The notes beneath the pieces were generated by a model. That model had not been told where the DNA came from, searched no databases, and was given only the letters and a program-made list of their open reading frames with translations. This document shows, in pieces, positions 8,484 through 17,610 of a stretch of 64,000 nucleotides of DNA (the first letter of the stretch is position 1; the number at the start of each line of letters is the position of its first letter). The stretch comes from an uncultured Litoreibacter sp. (GTDB taxonomy: Bacteria > Pseudomonadota > Alphaproteobacteria > Rhodobacterales > Rhodobacteraceae): positions 753,001-817,000 of the forward strand of contig CANLOU010000001.1 of NCBI GenBank assembly GCA_947492995.1, given 5' to 3'. A program made the position numbers and the translations under genes.

Positions 8484-8499
8484 TGAACCGACCGGTTCA
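8484..8499. promoter_or_regulatory. TetR operator-like palindrome, site D (best copy)
   Basis: TGAACCGACCGGTTCA has perfect 7-bp arms around a 2-bp centre. It is the closest to a full palindrome among the four sites and lies 80 bp upstream of the AEC transporter start. Confidence 0.6.
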
Positions 8500-8578
8500 G
8501 TTTTAGTCGGTGACCTTGATGTCATCTCCTTAAGCAATCTGGTGGTGGCAGATCAGCTGTGCTGATAGCGTTGCGGCA

Positions 8579-9505
8579 ATGCTGGAAATCTTCTTCAAGA
8601 CACTGCCTTTTTTCGCGCTGATTGGCCTTGGTTACTGGGCGGGGCGCACCAAATTTTTCAGCGAGGACGCGACCGCCTATCTGACCAAGTTCGTTTTCTA
8701 TTTCGCGTTGTCCGCCATGTTGTTCCGCTTTGCAGCAAACCTAAGCCTAAGGGAGGTTTTTGATCTTCCTTATGTCTTGGCCTACTTCTGGGGCACCGCG
8801 GTTGTTTACCTGATTGCCACAGCCGTTTCACTGGTCCGAAGGCTACCCGTCGAACAGGTCGCCATTGAGGCGCAATGCGCCGTCATAGGCAATGTCGGGT
8901 TTCTTGGCATACCGATGTTAGCACTGTTGTTGGGCGAAGGCGCGGTTGGCCCGATCATGTTGATCCTTGCGGTCGATCTAATCTTCTTTGGCAGCTTGGT
9001 GGTCATCTTGATAACCGGCTCTCGCGATGGGCGGGTGTCACCGGCAATTCTGAAAACCGTTGGCCTTGGATTGATAAAGAACCCAATGATCGTGTCAATC
9101 ATTCTAGGCTTCACATGGTCCGCCTTTGCCATTCCGATCCCAACTCCAATGAATGAGTTTCTTGGCATTTTGGGAGGGGCGGCCACACCAGGCGCGCTGT
9201 TCGCAATTGGCGCGTCTTTGGCGTCAAAATCAGCCGAGCGGATGGAGGTCGCGGGTTGGCTTAGCTTTTGTAAGCTGGTCCTCCATCCTGCCGCCGTTGC
9301 CTTTGCGGCGCTGATCGTTTTTCCAGTGGACCGTTACGCCGCCGCTGTCATGATCTCGGCCGCCGCTCTGCCCGTGGCGGGTAATGTCTACATCATCGCG
9401 CAACATTACAGCGTCGCTCCACAGCGCGTTTCTGCCAGCATCCTAATCTCGACACTCATCAGCATACTCACCGTTTCGCTTGTCATAGGGTGGGTCGCCG
9501 TTTAG
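8579..9505 (+). CDS. AEC-family (auxin efflux carrier-like) membrane transporter
   Basis: A 308-aa inner-membrane protein with about ten hydrophobic helices in two five-helix halves, typical of the AEC/BART family. Recognisable segments are ALIGLGYWAGR in helix 1, VIGNVGFLGIPM, GAATPGALFAIGASLA and LPVAGNVYIIAQHY. Bacterial members export or import organic acids such as malate or malonate; the substrate here is not visible. It is divergent from the small secreted protein gene, with operator-like sites between them, suggesting TetR control. Its end is followed after 29 bp by the S-formylglutathione hydrolase gene. Confidence 0.85.
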   Translation: MLEIFFKTLPFFALIGLGYWAGRTKFFSEDATAYLTKFVFYFALSAMLFRFAANLSLREVFDLPYVLAYFWGTAVVYLIATAVSLVRRLPVEQVAIEAQCAVIGNVGFLGIPMLALLLGEGAVGPIMLILAVDLIFFGSLVVILITGSRDGRVSPAILKTVGLGLIKNPMIVSIILGFTWSAFAIPIPTPMNEFLGILGGAATPGALFAIGASLASKSAERMEVAGWLSFCKLVLHPAAVAFAALIVFPVDRYAAAVMISAAALPVAGNVYIIAQHYSVAPQRVSASILISTLISILTVSLVIGWVAV

Positions 9506-9534
9506 CCCTTGGAAAACGCAACGGGGGATTGGAC

Positions 9535-10365
9535 ATGGAAACTGTATCGGAAAACGCATGCTTTGGCGGCACGCAAGGGGTCTATACGCACAGCTCCAAG
9601 ATCTGCTCATGCGATATGACATTTGCCGTCTTCCTGCCCGAAGAAGCCAAAGACGGCCCGGTGCCGGTTCTTTGGTATCTTTCTGGCCTGACCTGCACCC
9701 ATGAAAACGCCATGACCAAAGCGGGCGCGCAGGCATGGGCGGCGGAACATGGGCTGGCGCTCATCTTTCCCGACACGTCCCCACGCGGCGAAGGCGTTGC
9801 GAATGACGAGGCCTATGATCTTGGCCAAGGCGCCGGGTTCTATGTCAACGCCACGCAAAAGCCGTGGGCGGAACACTTTCAGATGTATGACTACATAACC
9901 AAAGAACTCACCGGCCTGGTCTTCGAAAAGTTCCCGTTGGATGAAACACGCCAATCCATAACAGGCCATTCCATGGGTGGGCACGGCGCTTTGACCATTG
10001 CAATGCGGGAGAAAGGGCGGTTCGCTTCAGTCTCTGCGTTCTCACCGATCTGCAACCCGACGGCATCAGATTGGGGCCGCAAGCAGTTCGCAGCATATTT
10101 GGGCGATGACGAGGCGAAATGGGCAGACCATGACGCCACACTTTTAATGCTTAAAGATGGCTTCGATGGTCCGGTGCTTTTGGATACTGGCAACAGCGAT
10201 CAATTCTATGATCTTTTGATGCCCGAAGCGATGGCGGCCGCCGCATCAACCAAACGGCAGCAGGCCATCATCCGGTATCAACCGGGCTACGACCATTCTT
10301 ATTTCTTCGTCGCATCGTTTATGGAAGATCACATGAATTTTCACGCAGAGGCGCTTTACGCATGA
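9535..10365 (+). CDS. fghA: S-formylglutathione hydrolase
   Basis: A 276-aa alpha/beta hydrolase (esterase D family) that hydrolyses S-formylglutathione to formate and glutathione, completing glutathione-dependent formaldehyde oxidation begun by the class III ADH at 6277. The nucleophile elbow GHSMGG gives Ser146; the acid and base are seen in LLDTGNSDQF and GYDHSYFF. WYLSGLTCTHENAMTKAG is a strong family signature. The start at 9535 follows GGGGGA. It overlaps the HAD gene by 4 bp (ATGA) and so heads a run of coupled genes. Confidence 0.95.
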   Translation: METVSENACFGGTQGVYTHSSKICSCDMTFAVFLPEEAKDGPVPVLWYLSGLTCTHENAMTKAGAQAWAAEHGLALIFPDTSPRGEGVANDEAYDLGQGAGFYVNATQKPWAEHFQMYDYITKELTGLVFEKFPLDETRQSITGHSMGGHGALTIAMREKGRFASVSAFSPICNPTASDWGRKQFAAYLGDDEAKWADHDATLLMLKDGFDGPVLLDTGNSDQFYDLLMPEAMAAAASTKRQQAIIRYQPGYDHSYFFVASFMEDHMNFHAEALYA

Positions 10366-10985
10366 CAGTACAGGCGGTGATCTTTGACATCGGTAACGTC
10401 CTGATCGAATGGCAACCAGAACGTCATTACGATCAGTGGATAGGGGAGAAGCGCCGCAAGGAAATGTTTGCCGCCGTAGACCTTCATGGCATGAATGATC
10501 GTATCGACAGCGGCGAAAACTGGCGTGACGTGATTTATGAAACGGCAGATGAATACCCCGAATGGCGCGACGAAATTATTGGCTGGCATCGCAATTGGAT
10601 CGCTCTGGCCTCCCCAGTGATCGGGCATTCCGTGCATCTTCTGCGCGCCCTGCGCGCCAAAGGCGTACCGGTTTTCACACTTACCAATTTCGGGGAGGAG
10701 AGCTTTGAATATGCCTCCTCAATCTATGCGTTTCTAAACGAGTTTGACCGCTTCTATGTGTCGGGGCGCATGAAGGTCATCAAGCCTGCGGCACGTATCT
10801 ACGAGATGGTCGAGAAGGACTGTGAATTACCCCCGTCCTCCCTTCTGTTTGCCGATGATCGGCATGACAATATCACCGCAGCGCAAGCGCGCGGATGGAA
10901 CACGCATCTGTTTGAAAGCCCAGATGGTTGGGCCAATTGCCTCGTTTCCCATGGCTTGCTGACGAGTGAGGAGGCCGCCTTTTGA
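10362..10985 (+). CDS. HAD-superfamily hydrolase (YihX-like subfamily IA)
   Basis: A 207-aa cytoplasmic hydrolase with the HAD motifs in order: FDIGNVL (nucleophile Asp9; Gly replaces the second Asp, as in YihX-like phosphatases), TNFGEE (motif II), KVIKPAARIYEMV (motif III Lys) and LFADDRHDN (motif IV). An insert cap occupies residues 20-90. The substrate is unknown; YihX-type enzymes act on small sugar phosphates. Start and stop overlap both neighbours (ATGA with fghA; TTGA with the ornithine cyclodeaminase-like gene). Confidence 0.88.
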   Translation: MTVQAVIFDIGNVLIEWQPERHYDQWIGEKRRKEMFAAVDLHGMNDRIDSGENWRDVIYETADEYPEWRDEIIGWHRNWIALASPVIGHSVHLLRALRAKGVPVFTLTNFGEESFEYASSIYAFLNEFDRFYVSGRMKVIKPAARIYEMVEKDCELPPSSLLFADDRHDNITAAQARGWNTHLFESPDGWANCLVSHGLLTSEEAAF

Positions 10986-11893
10986 GCGCACCGTTCATCT
11001 CTTTCGAAGACGCAGATAAGCTGCTGGACTGGGGGGCGCTGACTGATGCCTTAGTTCATGGACACAGTTTGCCAAAAGCGGAGATTGCCGATACGTTCCT
11101 GTACCGCAAGCCGGACACCATGCTATCCCGCGCCGCTTGGATTGATGGGCTTGGGCAAGCCGTCAAAACCGCGACAGTGTTTCCAGAAAACACCAAGCGG
11201 GACCTGCCAAAAATTCACGGCGCGGTAAGCCTGTTCTCTGATCTGACGGGTCAACTGGACGCTATGATTGATTTCCATTTGGTCACGAAATGGAAGACCG
11301 CGGGGGATAGTCTGTTGGCTGCCAAACGTCTGGCACGGCCAGACAGCAAGGCCATACTGCTGGTCGGTTCGGGCACCGTTGCGGGCAACATGGCAGCGGC
11401 TTATCGGTCTCATTGGCCAGATGCCGACATAACCGTTTGGAGCAGAACGCCGGAGAATGGTGAGGCTTTTGCGCAAGCTCAAAAGACGGCATTCAATCCA
11501 GACCTCAGCGATGCCGTCTCGCAGGCAGACATTATCTGCACTGCGACAATGTCGACTGAACCCGTCATAAAGGGCGGATGGCTCAAGGAGGGCCAGCACC
11601 TTGATCTAATCGGTGCCTATCGACCCGACATGCGGGAAGTCGACGACGTGGCGCTTCAGCGTGCTCGCCTGTTTGTGGATAGCCGCGAAACGACCTTGGA
11701 CCACATTGGCGAATTGAAGATACCTTTGTCGACGGGGCAAATAACTGCAGACCAAATTGTTGCGTCCTTCTACGAGCATGACGTGTTCAAGCGGCAAACC
11801 AGCTCGGAAATTACAATCGCCAAAAACGGCGGCGGGGCGCATTTGGATCTGATGACAAGCCGCTACATACTTGATGCTTGGAGGAACGGATGA
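10982..11893 (+). CDS. ornithine cyclodeaminase / mu-crystallin family protein, TTG start
   Basis: A 303-aa NAD(P)-binding protein of the OCD/mu-crystallin family. The Rossmann motif LLVGSGTVAGNMAAAY lies in the middle, ITVWSRTPENG is the cofactor-adenosine strand, and GQHLDLIGAYRPDMREVDD is the family signature. The N-terminal KTATVFPENTKRDLPKIHGAV corresponds to the substrate-binding region. Members act as cyclodeaminases, imino-acid reductases or alanine dehydrogenases, so substrate is open. The TTG start overlaps the HAD stop (TTGA), and its own stop overlaps the next ATG. Confidence 0.88.
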   Translation: MSAPFISFEDADKLLDWGALTDALVHGHSLPKAEIADTFLYRKPDTMLSRAAWIDGLGQAVKTATVFPENTKRDLPKIHGAVSLFSDLTGQLDAMIDFHLVTKWKTAGDSLLAAKRLARPDSKAILLVGSGTVAGNMAAAYRSHWPDADITVWSRTPENGEAFAQAQKTAFNPDLSDAVSQADIICTATMSTEPVIKGGWLKEGQHLDLIGAYRPDMREVDDVALQRARLFVDSRETTLDHIGELKIPLSTGQITADQIVASFYEHDVFKRQTSSEITIAKNGGGAHLDLMTSRYILDAWRNG

Positions 11894-12816
11894 TCTGGCT
11901 AATTTTTGTCCTTGTTCTGATTGCTATCGTAGCCGCGCCCTTCATCTTGGAGCGCCGTCGGAAACCAATGGACGGCGCAGTCCGCAACCAAGCCCCCGGC
12001 GAATTCTATGCTTTGACGGACGGCACGACACATGTTCACATTCGGGGTCCTGTGCGCGGCCCACTCATCATTTGCGTGCACGGGCTTACAACCTCTGAAT
12101 ATGTCTGGGACGCTTTGGCCGATGGTCTGATCGAGAGCGGCTTTCGTGTTTTGACCTATGATCTATTTGGCAGGGGATATTCCGATCGGCCAAAAAATGC
12201 CCAGGATGAAGCATTCTTTTTACGCCAGCTTGAGGAGGTTTTGGCAAGTATCGGCGACCCGGAAAGCTTCATCTTGATGGGGTATTCAATGGGTGCCAGC
12301 ATCTCCGTAGCCTTTGCCGCGAAACACCCTAATCGTGTGGAGAAGTTGGTTCTTGTCGCTCCTGCTGGGCTGTCTGACACGGTGAACAAACAAGACAAGT
12401 TCCTGCGTGACACCCCTTTGGTCGGCGATTGGGTCACCAACGTATTGGGCGGCAGTCTGCGAAAGAAGCGGTATGCTATGTTGGCCAAGAAACACCCGGA
12501 GCGTGCTGAATTTATTGGAAAACAACTGGCGGAATCTGACTATCGCGGGTTCCTGCCCGCAGTTCTGTCGAGTGCCCGCCATATGCTTAAAGACAACCAG
12601 TCAGATAAGCACCGCATCCTTGAAAATGAACGCGTCCCGACATTTGCGATTTGGGGCGAAGATGACAGCGTGATACCGCTGTCAGCCTTGGGTGAGATGA
12701 CCCGAGCCAACCGATCTGTTGTCCATGAAACTGTTGCGGGTGCCGACCATGATCTGCCCTACACGCATCCGGATCGTGTCGCGAAGGCGGTGAAGGGATT
12801 TCTGTTGGGAGGTTAG
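11890..12816 (+). CDS. membrane-anchored alpha/beta hydrolase
   Basis: A 308-aa protein with an N-terminal hydrophobic anchor (about residues 2-21) followed by basic residues ERRRK, then an alpha/beta hydrolase fold. The oxyanion motif CVHGLTTSEYVW, nucleophile GYSMGAS, acid in IWGEDDSVIPL and base in AGADHDLPYTHP form a complete triad. The start was set at 11890 because GAGGAACGG gives a good ribosome-binding site and ATG overlaps the upstream TGA. It is the last gene of the fghA-HAD-OCD run and converges on the MFS gene with a 4-bp overlap. Confidence 0.87.
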   Translation: MIWLIFVLVLIAIVAAPFILERRRKPMDGAVRNQAPGEFYALTDGTTHVHIRGPVRGPLIICVHGLTTSEYVWDALADGLIESGFRVLTYDLFGRGYSDRPKNAQDEAFFLRQLEEVLASIGDPESFILMGYSMGASISVAFAAKHPNRVEKLVLVAPAGLSDTVNKQDKFLRDTPLVGDWVTNVLGGSLRKKRYAMLAKKHPERAEFIGKQLAESDYRGFLPAVLSSARHMLKDNQSDKHRILENERVPTFAIWGEDDSVIPLSALGEMTRANRSVVHETVAGADHDLPYTHPDRVAKAVKGFLLGG

Positions 12817-14054
12817 GCTGCCACAAGCTGTGTGCGCTTTTCGCGGACTGGCAGATGCACGATCGCGCTGAACGCGCCGACGCCGACCCCCACCCACCAG
12901 ACCAACGTGTAGTCGCCTGTCACATCGTACAGCCGCCCGCCCAGCCAGACCCCAAGGAACGACCCAAGCTGGTGCGAGAAGAAAACAATTCCATAGAGCG
13001 TGCCCATGTAGCGCAGTCCATAAATATGGGCAACAAGACCGCTGGTCAGCGGAACGGTAGCAAGCCAAAGCGATCCCATCGCAAGACTGAAGATAATCAC
13101 CGTTGTGGGCGTCATTGGCACCAAAATGAACCAAGCGGCGATAACCGTGCGCCCTGTATAAATTGCGGCCAGCAGGTACTTCTTAGTGTAGCGCTTGCCC
13201 AAATAGCCCGCCAAAAGCGTGCCGCCGATATTGGCCAGCCCGATCAAGGAAATCGCCAAAGCTCCGAGCCCTGAGGTGGTTGTGATGCCCATTCCGGCCA
13301 ACACGCCGCCTGCGGCGATGGGGCCGCAAACCTCAGTGATGAAGGCTGGAAAATGCGCCGTGATAAAGGCCAGTTGGTAGCCGCAGGAAAAGAAGCCCAA
13401 AAAGATCATCATGTAGGACGGGTCTTTAAAAGCGCGCAGCAGCACCGTGCCCATGCTTTCCTCAAGCTCCTGTTTGGACGCCATTTTGGGCGCCCGCATC
13501 ATTGGCAACGCAAAGAGGGATGCAAGCATGACGGCAGCAAAAATCAGGAACACCGTCTGCCATGGGAAAAAGCCGAGCAGCAGCTCGGCCGCGGGTGCAC
13601 CGAAGACTTGGCCGGCGGATCCAGCAGCGGTGGCGATGCCAAGCGACATAGACCGGTTTTCATCAGATGACGCCCGCCCGACGATGGCGAGGATAACGCC
13701 GAAACCTGTGCCAGCAATCCCAAAACCCACAAGGATTTCAAGGAGTTGGTGGCCGCCGGGGGTGACCGCGAAAGACGACAAGACCAAGCCCGCAGCATAC
13801 ATCAGCGCACCTAGAATGATGGCTTTTCTGTCCCCCATCTTTTCGGCAATCGCGCCGAAAATGGGCTGTCCAATGCCCCAGGCGAGGTTTTGGATGGCAA
13901 TGGCCAGCGAAAACTCAGCGCGGGGCCAGCCGAATTCTTCGGCAATCGGGATCTGAAAAACCCCAAAACTGGCGCGAATGGCAAATCCCAGCATCATTAT
14001 GATGCACCCACCGATCAGAACGGGGGTAAAAATTGAGGGGCTTACCTTGGTCAT
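12813..14054 (-). CDS. MFS transporter
   Basis: A 413-aa inner-membrane protein with twelve hydrophobic helices in two halves. The first half carries the loop GAIAEKMGDRKAIILG (MFS motif A-like) and the second GYLGKRYTKKYLL. The overall pattern (RASFGVFQIPIAEEFGW near the N-terminus) resembles oxalate/formate antiporter-like or nitrate/nitrite-type MFS members of the Rhodobacterales, but the substrate is not determinable. The start at 14054 was preferred over a TTG 18 bp upstream. Confidence 0.88.
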   Translation of the reverse strand: MTKVSPSIFTPVLIGGCIIMMLGFAIRASFGVFQIPIAEEFGWPRAEFSLAIAIQNLAWGIGQPIFGAIAEKMGDRKAIILGALMYAAGLVLSSFAVTPGGHQLLEILVGFGIAGTGFGVILAIVGRASSDENRSMSLGIATAAGSAGQVFGAPAAELLLGFFPWQTVFLIFAAVMLASLFALPMMRAPKMASKQELEESMGTVLLRAFKDPSYMMIFLGFFSCGYQLAFITAHFPAFITEVCGPIAAGGVLAGMGITTTSGLGALAISLIGLANIGGTLLAGYLGKRYTKKYLLAAIYTGRTVIAAWFILVPMTPTTVIIFSLAMGSLWLATVPLTSGLVAHIYGLRYMGTLYGIVFFSHQLGSFLGVWLGGRLYDVTGDYTLVWWVGVGVGAFSAIVHLPVREKRTQLVAA

Positions 14055-14137
14055 TGCGCGACGGTCGTGCAAATTCGGGTCAGCGTCAATTCAGCAATCT
14101 TGCGATCAGGGATCACTGTTCCTAATGATGTCGCGAC

Positions 14138-15208
14138 ATGCTTCTACAACACACATATGAATCCCGTGTTAAATCGGGCGAATTGACCGAAGACGCCGCG
14201 CAAGTTGAGGCCATTCCGCTGTTTGACACAGTGCTGGTGGAGATGGGGCAATCTACCGGCAAAAAGAAGTTCCTGGGCCTGTTTGGCAGCGACCAAGTGC
14301 CCGTGAAGGGACTTTACGTTTGGGGTGGTGTCGGGCGTGGCAAATCCATGCTGATGGACCTGTTCTTTGAGATCGCACCAGAGCCACGCAAGCGGCGGGT
14401 ACACTTCCATGCGTTCATGCAGGACATTCATGCCGCAATGAATGAGGCAAGGAAACAAGGGGTTTCTGACGCGATTGCGCCTGTCGCTGAGGACCTGGCG
14501 CAGGACGTGCGGCTGCTTTGCTTTGACGAAATGCAGATCACCGACATCACGGATGCGATGATCGTGGGGCGGCTGTTTCAGAAGCTGTTTGCGGCTGGTG
14601 TGGTCGTCGTGGCGACCTCGAACCGGGTGCCGGATGATCTGTATAAGGACGGGCTAAACCGCAACCTGTTTGTGCCGTTTATCGAGCTTATCAAAGACCG
14701 TTTGGTTGTGCATGAATTGGCCAGCGAGACCGACTATCGGCAGGACCGGTTGGCGGGGGAGCAAGTTTATTTTCATCCTGCGGATGCGAAGGCCAAACGG
14801 TCAGTTGAGGCGATCTGGCAGGGGCTGTCAGGTGGTGATATTTCTGAATTGACTCTGCGGGTTAAGGGGCGGGACGTGGTCCTGCCAGCCTTTAGCAACG
14901 GGGTGGCGCGGGCAGCGTTTTTTGACCTTTGCGGCAAGCCGCTGGGGGCTGCGGACTATCTGGCGGTGGCCGAGAATGTGCGGGTGCTGATTTTGGAAAA
15001 TATCCCTTTGTTATCAAGGGATAACTTCAATGAGGCCAAGCGATTTGTGACGCTGATCGACGCGTTGTATGAAGCAAAAGTTGCGCTGATTTGCACGGCG
15101 GCGGATACGCCGGAGCGGCTGTATCTGGAAGGCGAAGGCGTGTTCGAATTTGAGCGCACGGCATCGCGTTTGCGCGAAATGCAGGCGGCTGGCTGGGGTC
15201 AAAATTAA
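14138..15208 (+). CDS. zapE: cell-division ATPase ZapE (AFG1 family)
   Basis: A 356-aa P-loop ATPase of the AFG1/ZapE family. The Walker A motif is GGVGRGKSMLMD and Walker B LLCFDEMQITD; VVVATSNRVPDDLYKDGLNR is the sensor-1 region typical of the family. In E. coli ZapE interacts with FtsZ and is needed for division under some stress conditions; mitochondrial AFG1 acts in protein quality control. The gene is divergent from the MFS gene and ends next to an unusual repeat at 15222. Length is normal. Confidence 0.93.
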   Translation: MLLQHTYESRVKSGELTEDAAQVEAIPLFDTVLVEMGQSTGKKKFLGLFGSDQVPVKGLYVWGGVGRGKSMLMDLFFEIAPEPRKRRVHFHAFMQDIHAAMNEARKQGVSDAIAPVAEDLAQDVRLLCFDEMQITDITDAMIVGRLFQKLFAAGVVVVATSNRVPDDLYKDGLNRNLFVPFIELIKDRLVVHELASETDYRQDRLAGEQVYFHPADAKAKRSVEAIWQGLSGGDISELTLRVKGRDVVLPAFSNGVARAAFFDLCGKPLGAADYLAVAENVRVLILENIPLLSRDNFNEAKRFVTLIDALYEAKVALICTAADTPERLYLEGEGVFEFERTASRLREMQAAGWGQN

Positions 15209-15221
15209 CCACGTTTCGCAA

Positions 15222-15254
15222 ATGTGTATTTCATATGTATTTCGTATGTATTTG
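15222..15254 (-). repeat. tandem gaaataca-type repeat, copy 1
   Basis: Read on the minus strand this tract contains direct repeats of the unit GAAATACAYAT. Positions 15222-15243 are an exact 22-bp reverse complement of 56780-56801. It lies 14 bp past the zapE stop, in the convergent gap between zapE and folC. Function is unknown. Confidence 0.6.
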
Positions 15255-15312
15255 ATGCGCATGTCGATGCGCAGAGGCTCAACCGCGCCAAAAGGTTAAT
15301 TCCGTCGGATTT

Positions 15313-15333
15313 GAGTATTTTTACCAAAACGAA
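15313..15333. repeat. short intergenic element (GAGTATTTTTACCAAAACGAA type)
   Basis: A 21-bp element just after the folC stop side. It resembles the reverse complement of the region 62364-62385 after infB. Such sequences recur at gene ends in this window (26980, 32771, 62372). Confidence 0.4.
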
Positions 15334-15336
15334 ACA

Positions 15337-16611
15337 CTAGCTGTTGGCCCGCAACACGTCGCCCGCAAGGTAGAGGGAGCCGCAGATCAGGATGCGGGCG
15401 TTGGGATCTGTGGCCGTGATCTTGGTGATGGCCTCTTGCACTGTCTCTGCGACCTGCGCGTCGATGCCTGCCGTGGTGGCGGCACTGGCTGTGTCCGCAG
15501 CGGGGAGCGTGTTGACCTCCCCGGGGATGGAGACCGTGTGCATGGTGGCGACGTGCGGGACGATCGGCGCCATGTAGCCCGCCACGTCCTTGGTGTTCAT
15601 CAAGCCGCAGATCAGATGGGTCGGGCGCTTGGGCAGACGGGTCAGGGTTTCGGCCAGCGTTGCGGCGCAGGCGGCGTTGTGGCCCCCATCGAGCCAAAAC
15701 TCTGCATGGGGCGCGAGGTTGGTGAGGGCCCCTTTGCCGAGGCGCTGCATGCGGGCGGGCCATTCGACATTTGTGGCGGCAGCCTCGCAGGCTTTGTCAT
15801 CGTAGCCAAGGAAGCGCAGCGCTGTGATGGCGGTGCCCGCGTTTTGGAATTGATGCGCGCCCATCAAAGCGGGGGGCGGCAGGTCCAAGAGGCCGCGTTC
15901 GTCTTGGTAGATCAGGCGACCACGTTCTTCGAACGCGTCCCAGTGTTGGCCCTGAATGAGGGCGGGGGCGTGAAGGGCATCCAGCTTTGCTTCGATCACC
16001 TCCATCGCGTCGTCGGGCTGGCGGGTGATGATGGCGGGGATTTGCTTTTTGAGAATGCCCGCCTTTTCGCCTGCGATTTCGGCAACGGTGTTCCCCAGAA
16101 ATTGCGGGTGGTCGAAAGAGACCGGCGTGATGATGGTCAGCGCCGGTTTGTCGACCACATTGGTTGCATCGAGGCGGCCGCCGAGGCCGACTTCGAGAAG
16201 GCAGTAATCTGCCCTGGTGCGGGCAAAGGCGAGGATGGCGGCGACGGTGGTGATCTCGAAATAAGTGATCTGCTCGCCTTTATTGGCGGTGTAGCACTCG
16301 TCGAGGATGGCGGTGAGGTTGTCCTCGGAAATCAGATCACCGGCCAGCCGGATGCGTTCATGGAAGCGGGCCAGATGCGGGGAGGTGTAGGCGTGGACGG
16401 ATTTTCCGGCAGCTTCCAGCCCCGCGCGGATCATGGCCTGAGTTGACCCCTTGCCGTTGGTGCCTGCGATATGGATCACGGGCGGCAGGTTGTTTTGCGG
16501 ATTGCCGAGACGGTCCAAAAGAAGCCAGACGCGGTCGAGGACCAAATCCATCACCTTGGGGTGCAGCGCCATCATCCGTTCGAGGATGGCGTCGCTGGTT
16601 TGCCGCGTCAC
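15337..16611 (-). CDS. folC: bifunctional folylpolyglutamate synthase / dihydrofolate synthase, GTG start
   Basis: A 424-aa Mur-ligase-family enzyme that adds L-glutamate to dihydropteroate and to folates. The P-loop [14 protein letters not shown] lies near residue 45. [15 protein letters not shown] and [14 protein letters not shown] follow, with the C-terminal domain [16 protein letters not shown]. The GTG start overlaps the accD stop by 3 bp, so it is coupled to accD, a pairing common in many bacteria. Length is typical. Confidence 0.95.
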   Translation of the reverse strand: MTRQTSDAILERMMALHPKVMDLVLDRVWLLLDRLGNPQNNLPPVIHIAGTNGKGSTQAMIRAGLEAAGKSVHAYTSPHLARFHERIRLAGDLISEDNLTAILDECYTANKGEQITYFEITTVAAILAFARTRADYCLLEVGLGGRLDATNVVDKPALTIITPVSFDHPQFLGNTVAEIAGEKAGILKKQIPAIITRQPDDAMEVIEAKLDALHAPALIQGQHWDAFEERGRLIYQDERGLLDLPPPALMGAHQFQNAGTAITALRFLGYDDKACEAAATNVEWPARMQRLGKGALTNLAPHAEFWLDGGHNAACAATLAETLTRLPKRPTHLICGLMNTKDVAGYMAPIVPHVATMHTVSIPGEVNTLPAADTASAATTAGIDAQVAETVQEAITKITATDPNARILICGSLYLAGDVLRANS

Positions 16612-17555
16612 TTTGCGTCTTCCGCCGGGTCAGGGTCTGGTTCGGTCTGGTCGGTCAAGGCGATCTGGTCGGGCGGCGGTGGCGGCAGGTCGCCTTTGAC
16701 CGCCGTATCAAGCCCCATCAGCATGCGCGTGATGGTCACCAGCTCTTCCTTCATGTCCTTGCGGTGCGTCACCCGGTCGAGCATGCCGTGGTCGAGCAGG
16801 TATTCGGCGCGCTGGAACCCTTCGGGCAGCTTTTCACGGATGGTTTGTTCGATCACGCGCGGGCCCGCGAAGCAGATCAGCGCGTTGGGTTCGGCAATAT
16901 GCACGTCGCCCAGCATGGCGTAGGACGCGGTAACGCCGCCAGTGGTGGGGTGCGTCAGCACCACGATGTAGGGCAGCCCGGCTTCCTTCAGCATGTCGAC
17001 GGCGATGGTGGAGCGCGGCATTTGCATCAGGCCAAGGATGCCTTCCTGCATGCGGGCGCCGCCCGCGGCGGAGAACAGGATCAGCGGGCGTTTCAGCAGC
17101 ACCGCACGTTCGGCCGCAGCGATGATCGCGTTGCCGACATACATCGACATGGAGCCGCCCATGAAGGAGAAGTCCTGCGCGATGGCCACGATGGGGGTGC
17201 GGTCAATCTCGCCCTCGGCGACAAGCATCGCCTCTTTCTCGCCGGTCTTTTTGCGCGCATCTTTGATGCGGTCGGGGTATTTCTTCTGGTCTTTGAAATG
17301 CAGCGGGTCGACGGTGGGTTCGGGAACCTCGATCTCTGTGAAGATGCCGCCGTCGAACAGCCCGTGGAAGCGTTCGCGCGGGGTGATGACCATGTGGTGG
17401 TCGCAATTGGAGCAGACGTTGAAGTTTTCGCTGAGCTCGCGGTGGAACAGCATGGTTCCGCATTCAGAGCATTTGGTCCACAAATTCTCCGGCACCTCGC
17501 GGCGGGAAAAGATCGAGTTGATCCGGGGGCGGACGTAGTTGGAGATCCAGTTCAT
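16608..17555 (-). CDS. accD: acetyl-CoA carboxylase carboxyltransferase beta subunit
   Basis: A 315-aa subunit of the carboxyltransferase that, with AccA, transfers CO2 from carboxybiotin to acetyl-CoA to make malonyl-CoA for fatty-acid synthesis. The N-terminal zinc ribbon has Cys29, 32, 48 and 51 ([11 protein letters not shown] and [10 protein letters not shown]). [24 protein letters not shown] and [16 protein letters not shown] belong to the crotonase-fold catalytic region. The C-terminal tail is proline- and acid-rich (PPPPPDQ). The start at 17555 ([10 protein letters not shown]) is the conserved one; an upstream extension of 35 codons looks non-coding. Confidence 0.97.
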   Translation of the reverse strand: MNWISNYVRPRINSIFSRREVPENLWTKCSECGTMLFHRELSENFNVCSNCDHHMVITPRERFHGLFDGGIFTEIEVPEPTVDPLHFKDQKKYPDRIKDARKKTGEKEAMLVAEGEIDRTPIVAIAQDFSFMGGSMSMYVGNAIIAAAERAVLLKRPLILFSAAGGARMQEGILGLMQMPRSTIAVDMLKEAGLPYIVVLTHPTTGGVTASYAMLGDVHIAEPNALICFAGPRVIEQTIREKLPEGFQRAEYLLDHGMLDRVTHRKDMKEELVTITRMLMGLDTAVKGDLPPPPPDQIALTDQTEPDPDPAEDAK

Positions 17556-17610
17556 TGCGGCCTCTTGTCGATGTTGCCCCTGAGATAAGCGGGGACGGGG
17601 GCAAATGCAA

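Noticed and set aside
16443-17588. A 381-codon open frame on the plus strand
   Set aside because: It is antisense to accD and folC, both secure, and has the Arg/Gly/His-rich composition of a shadow frame.
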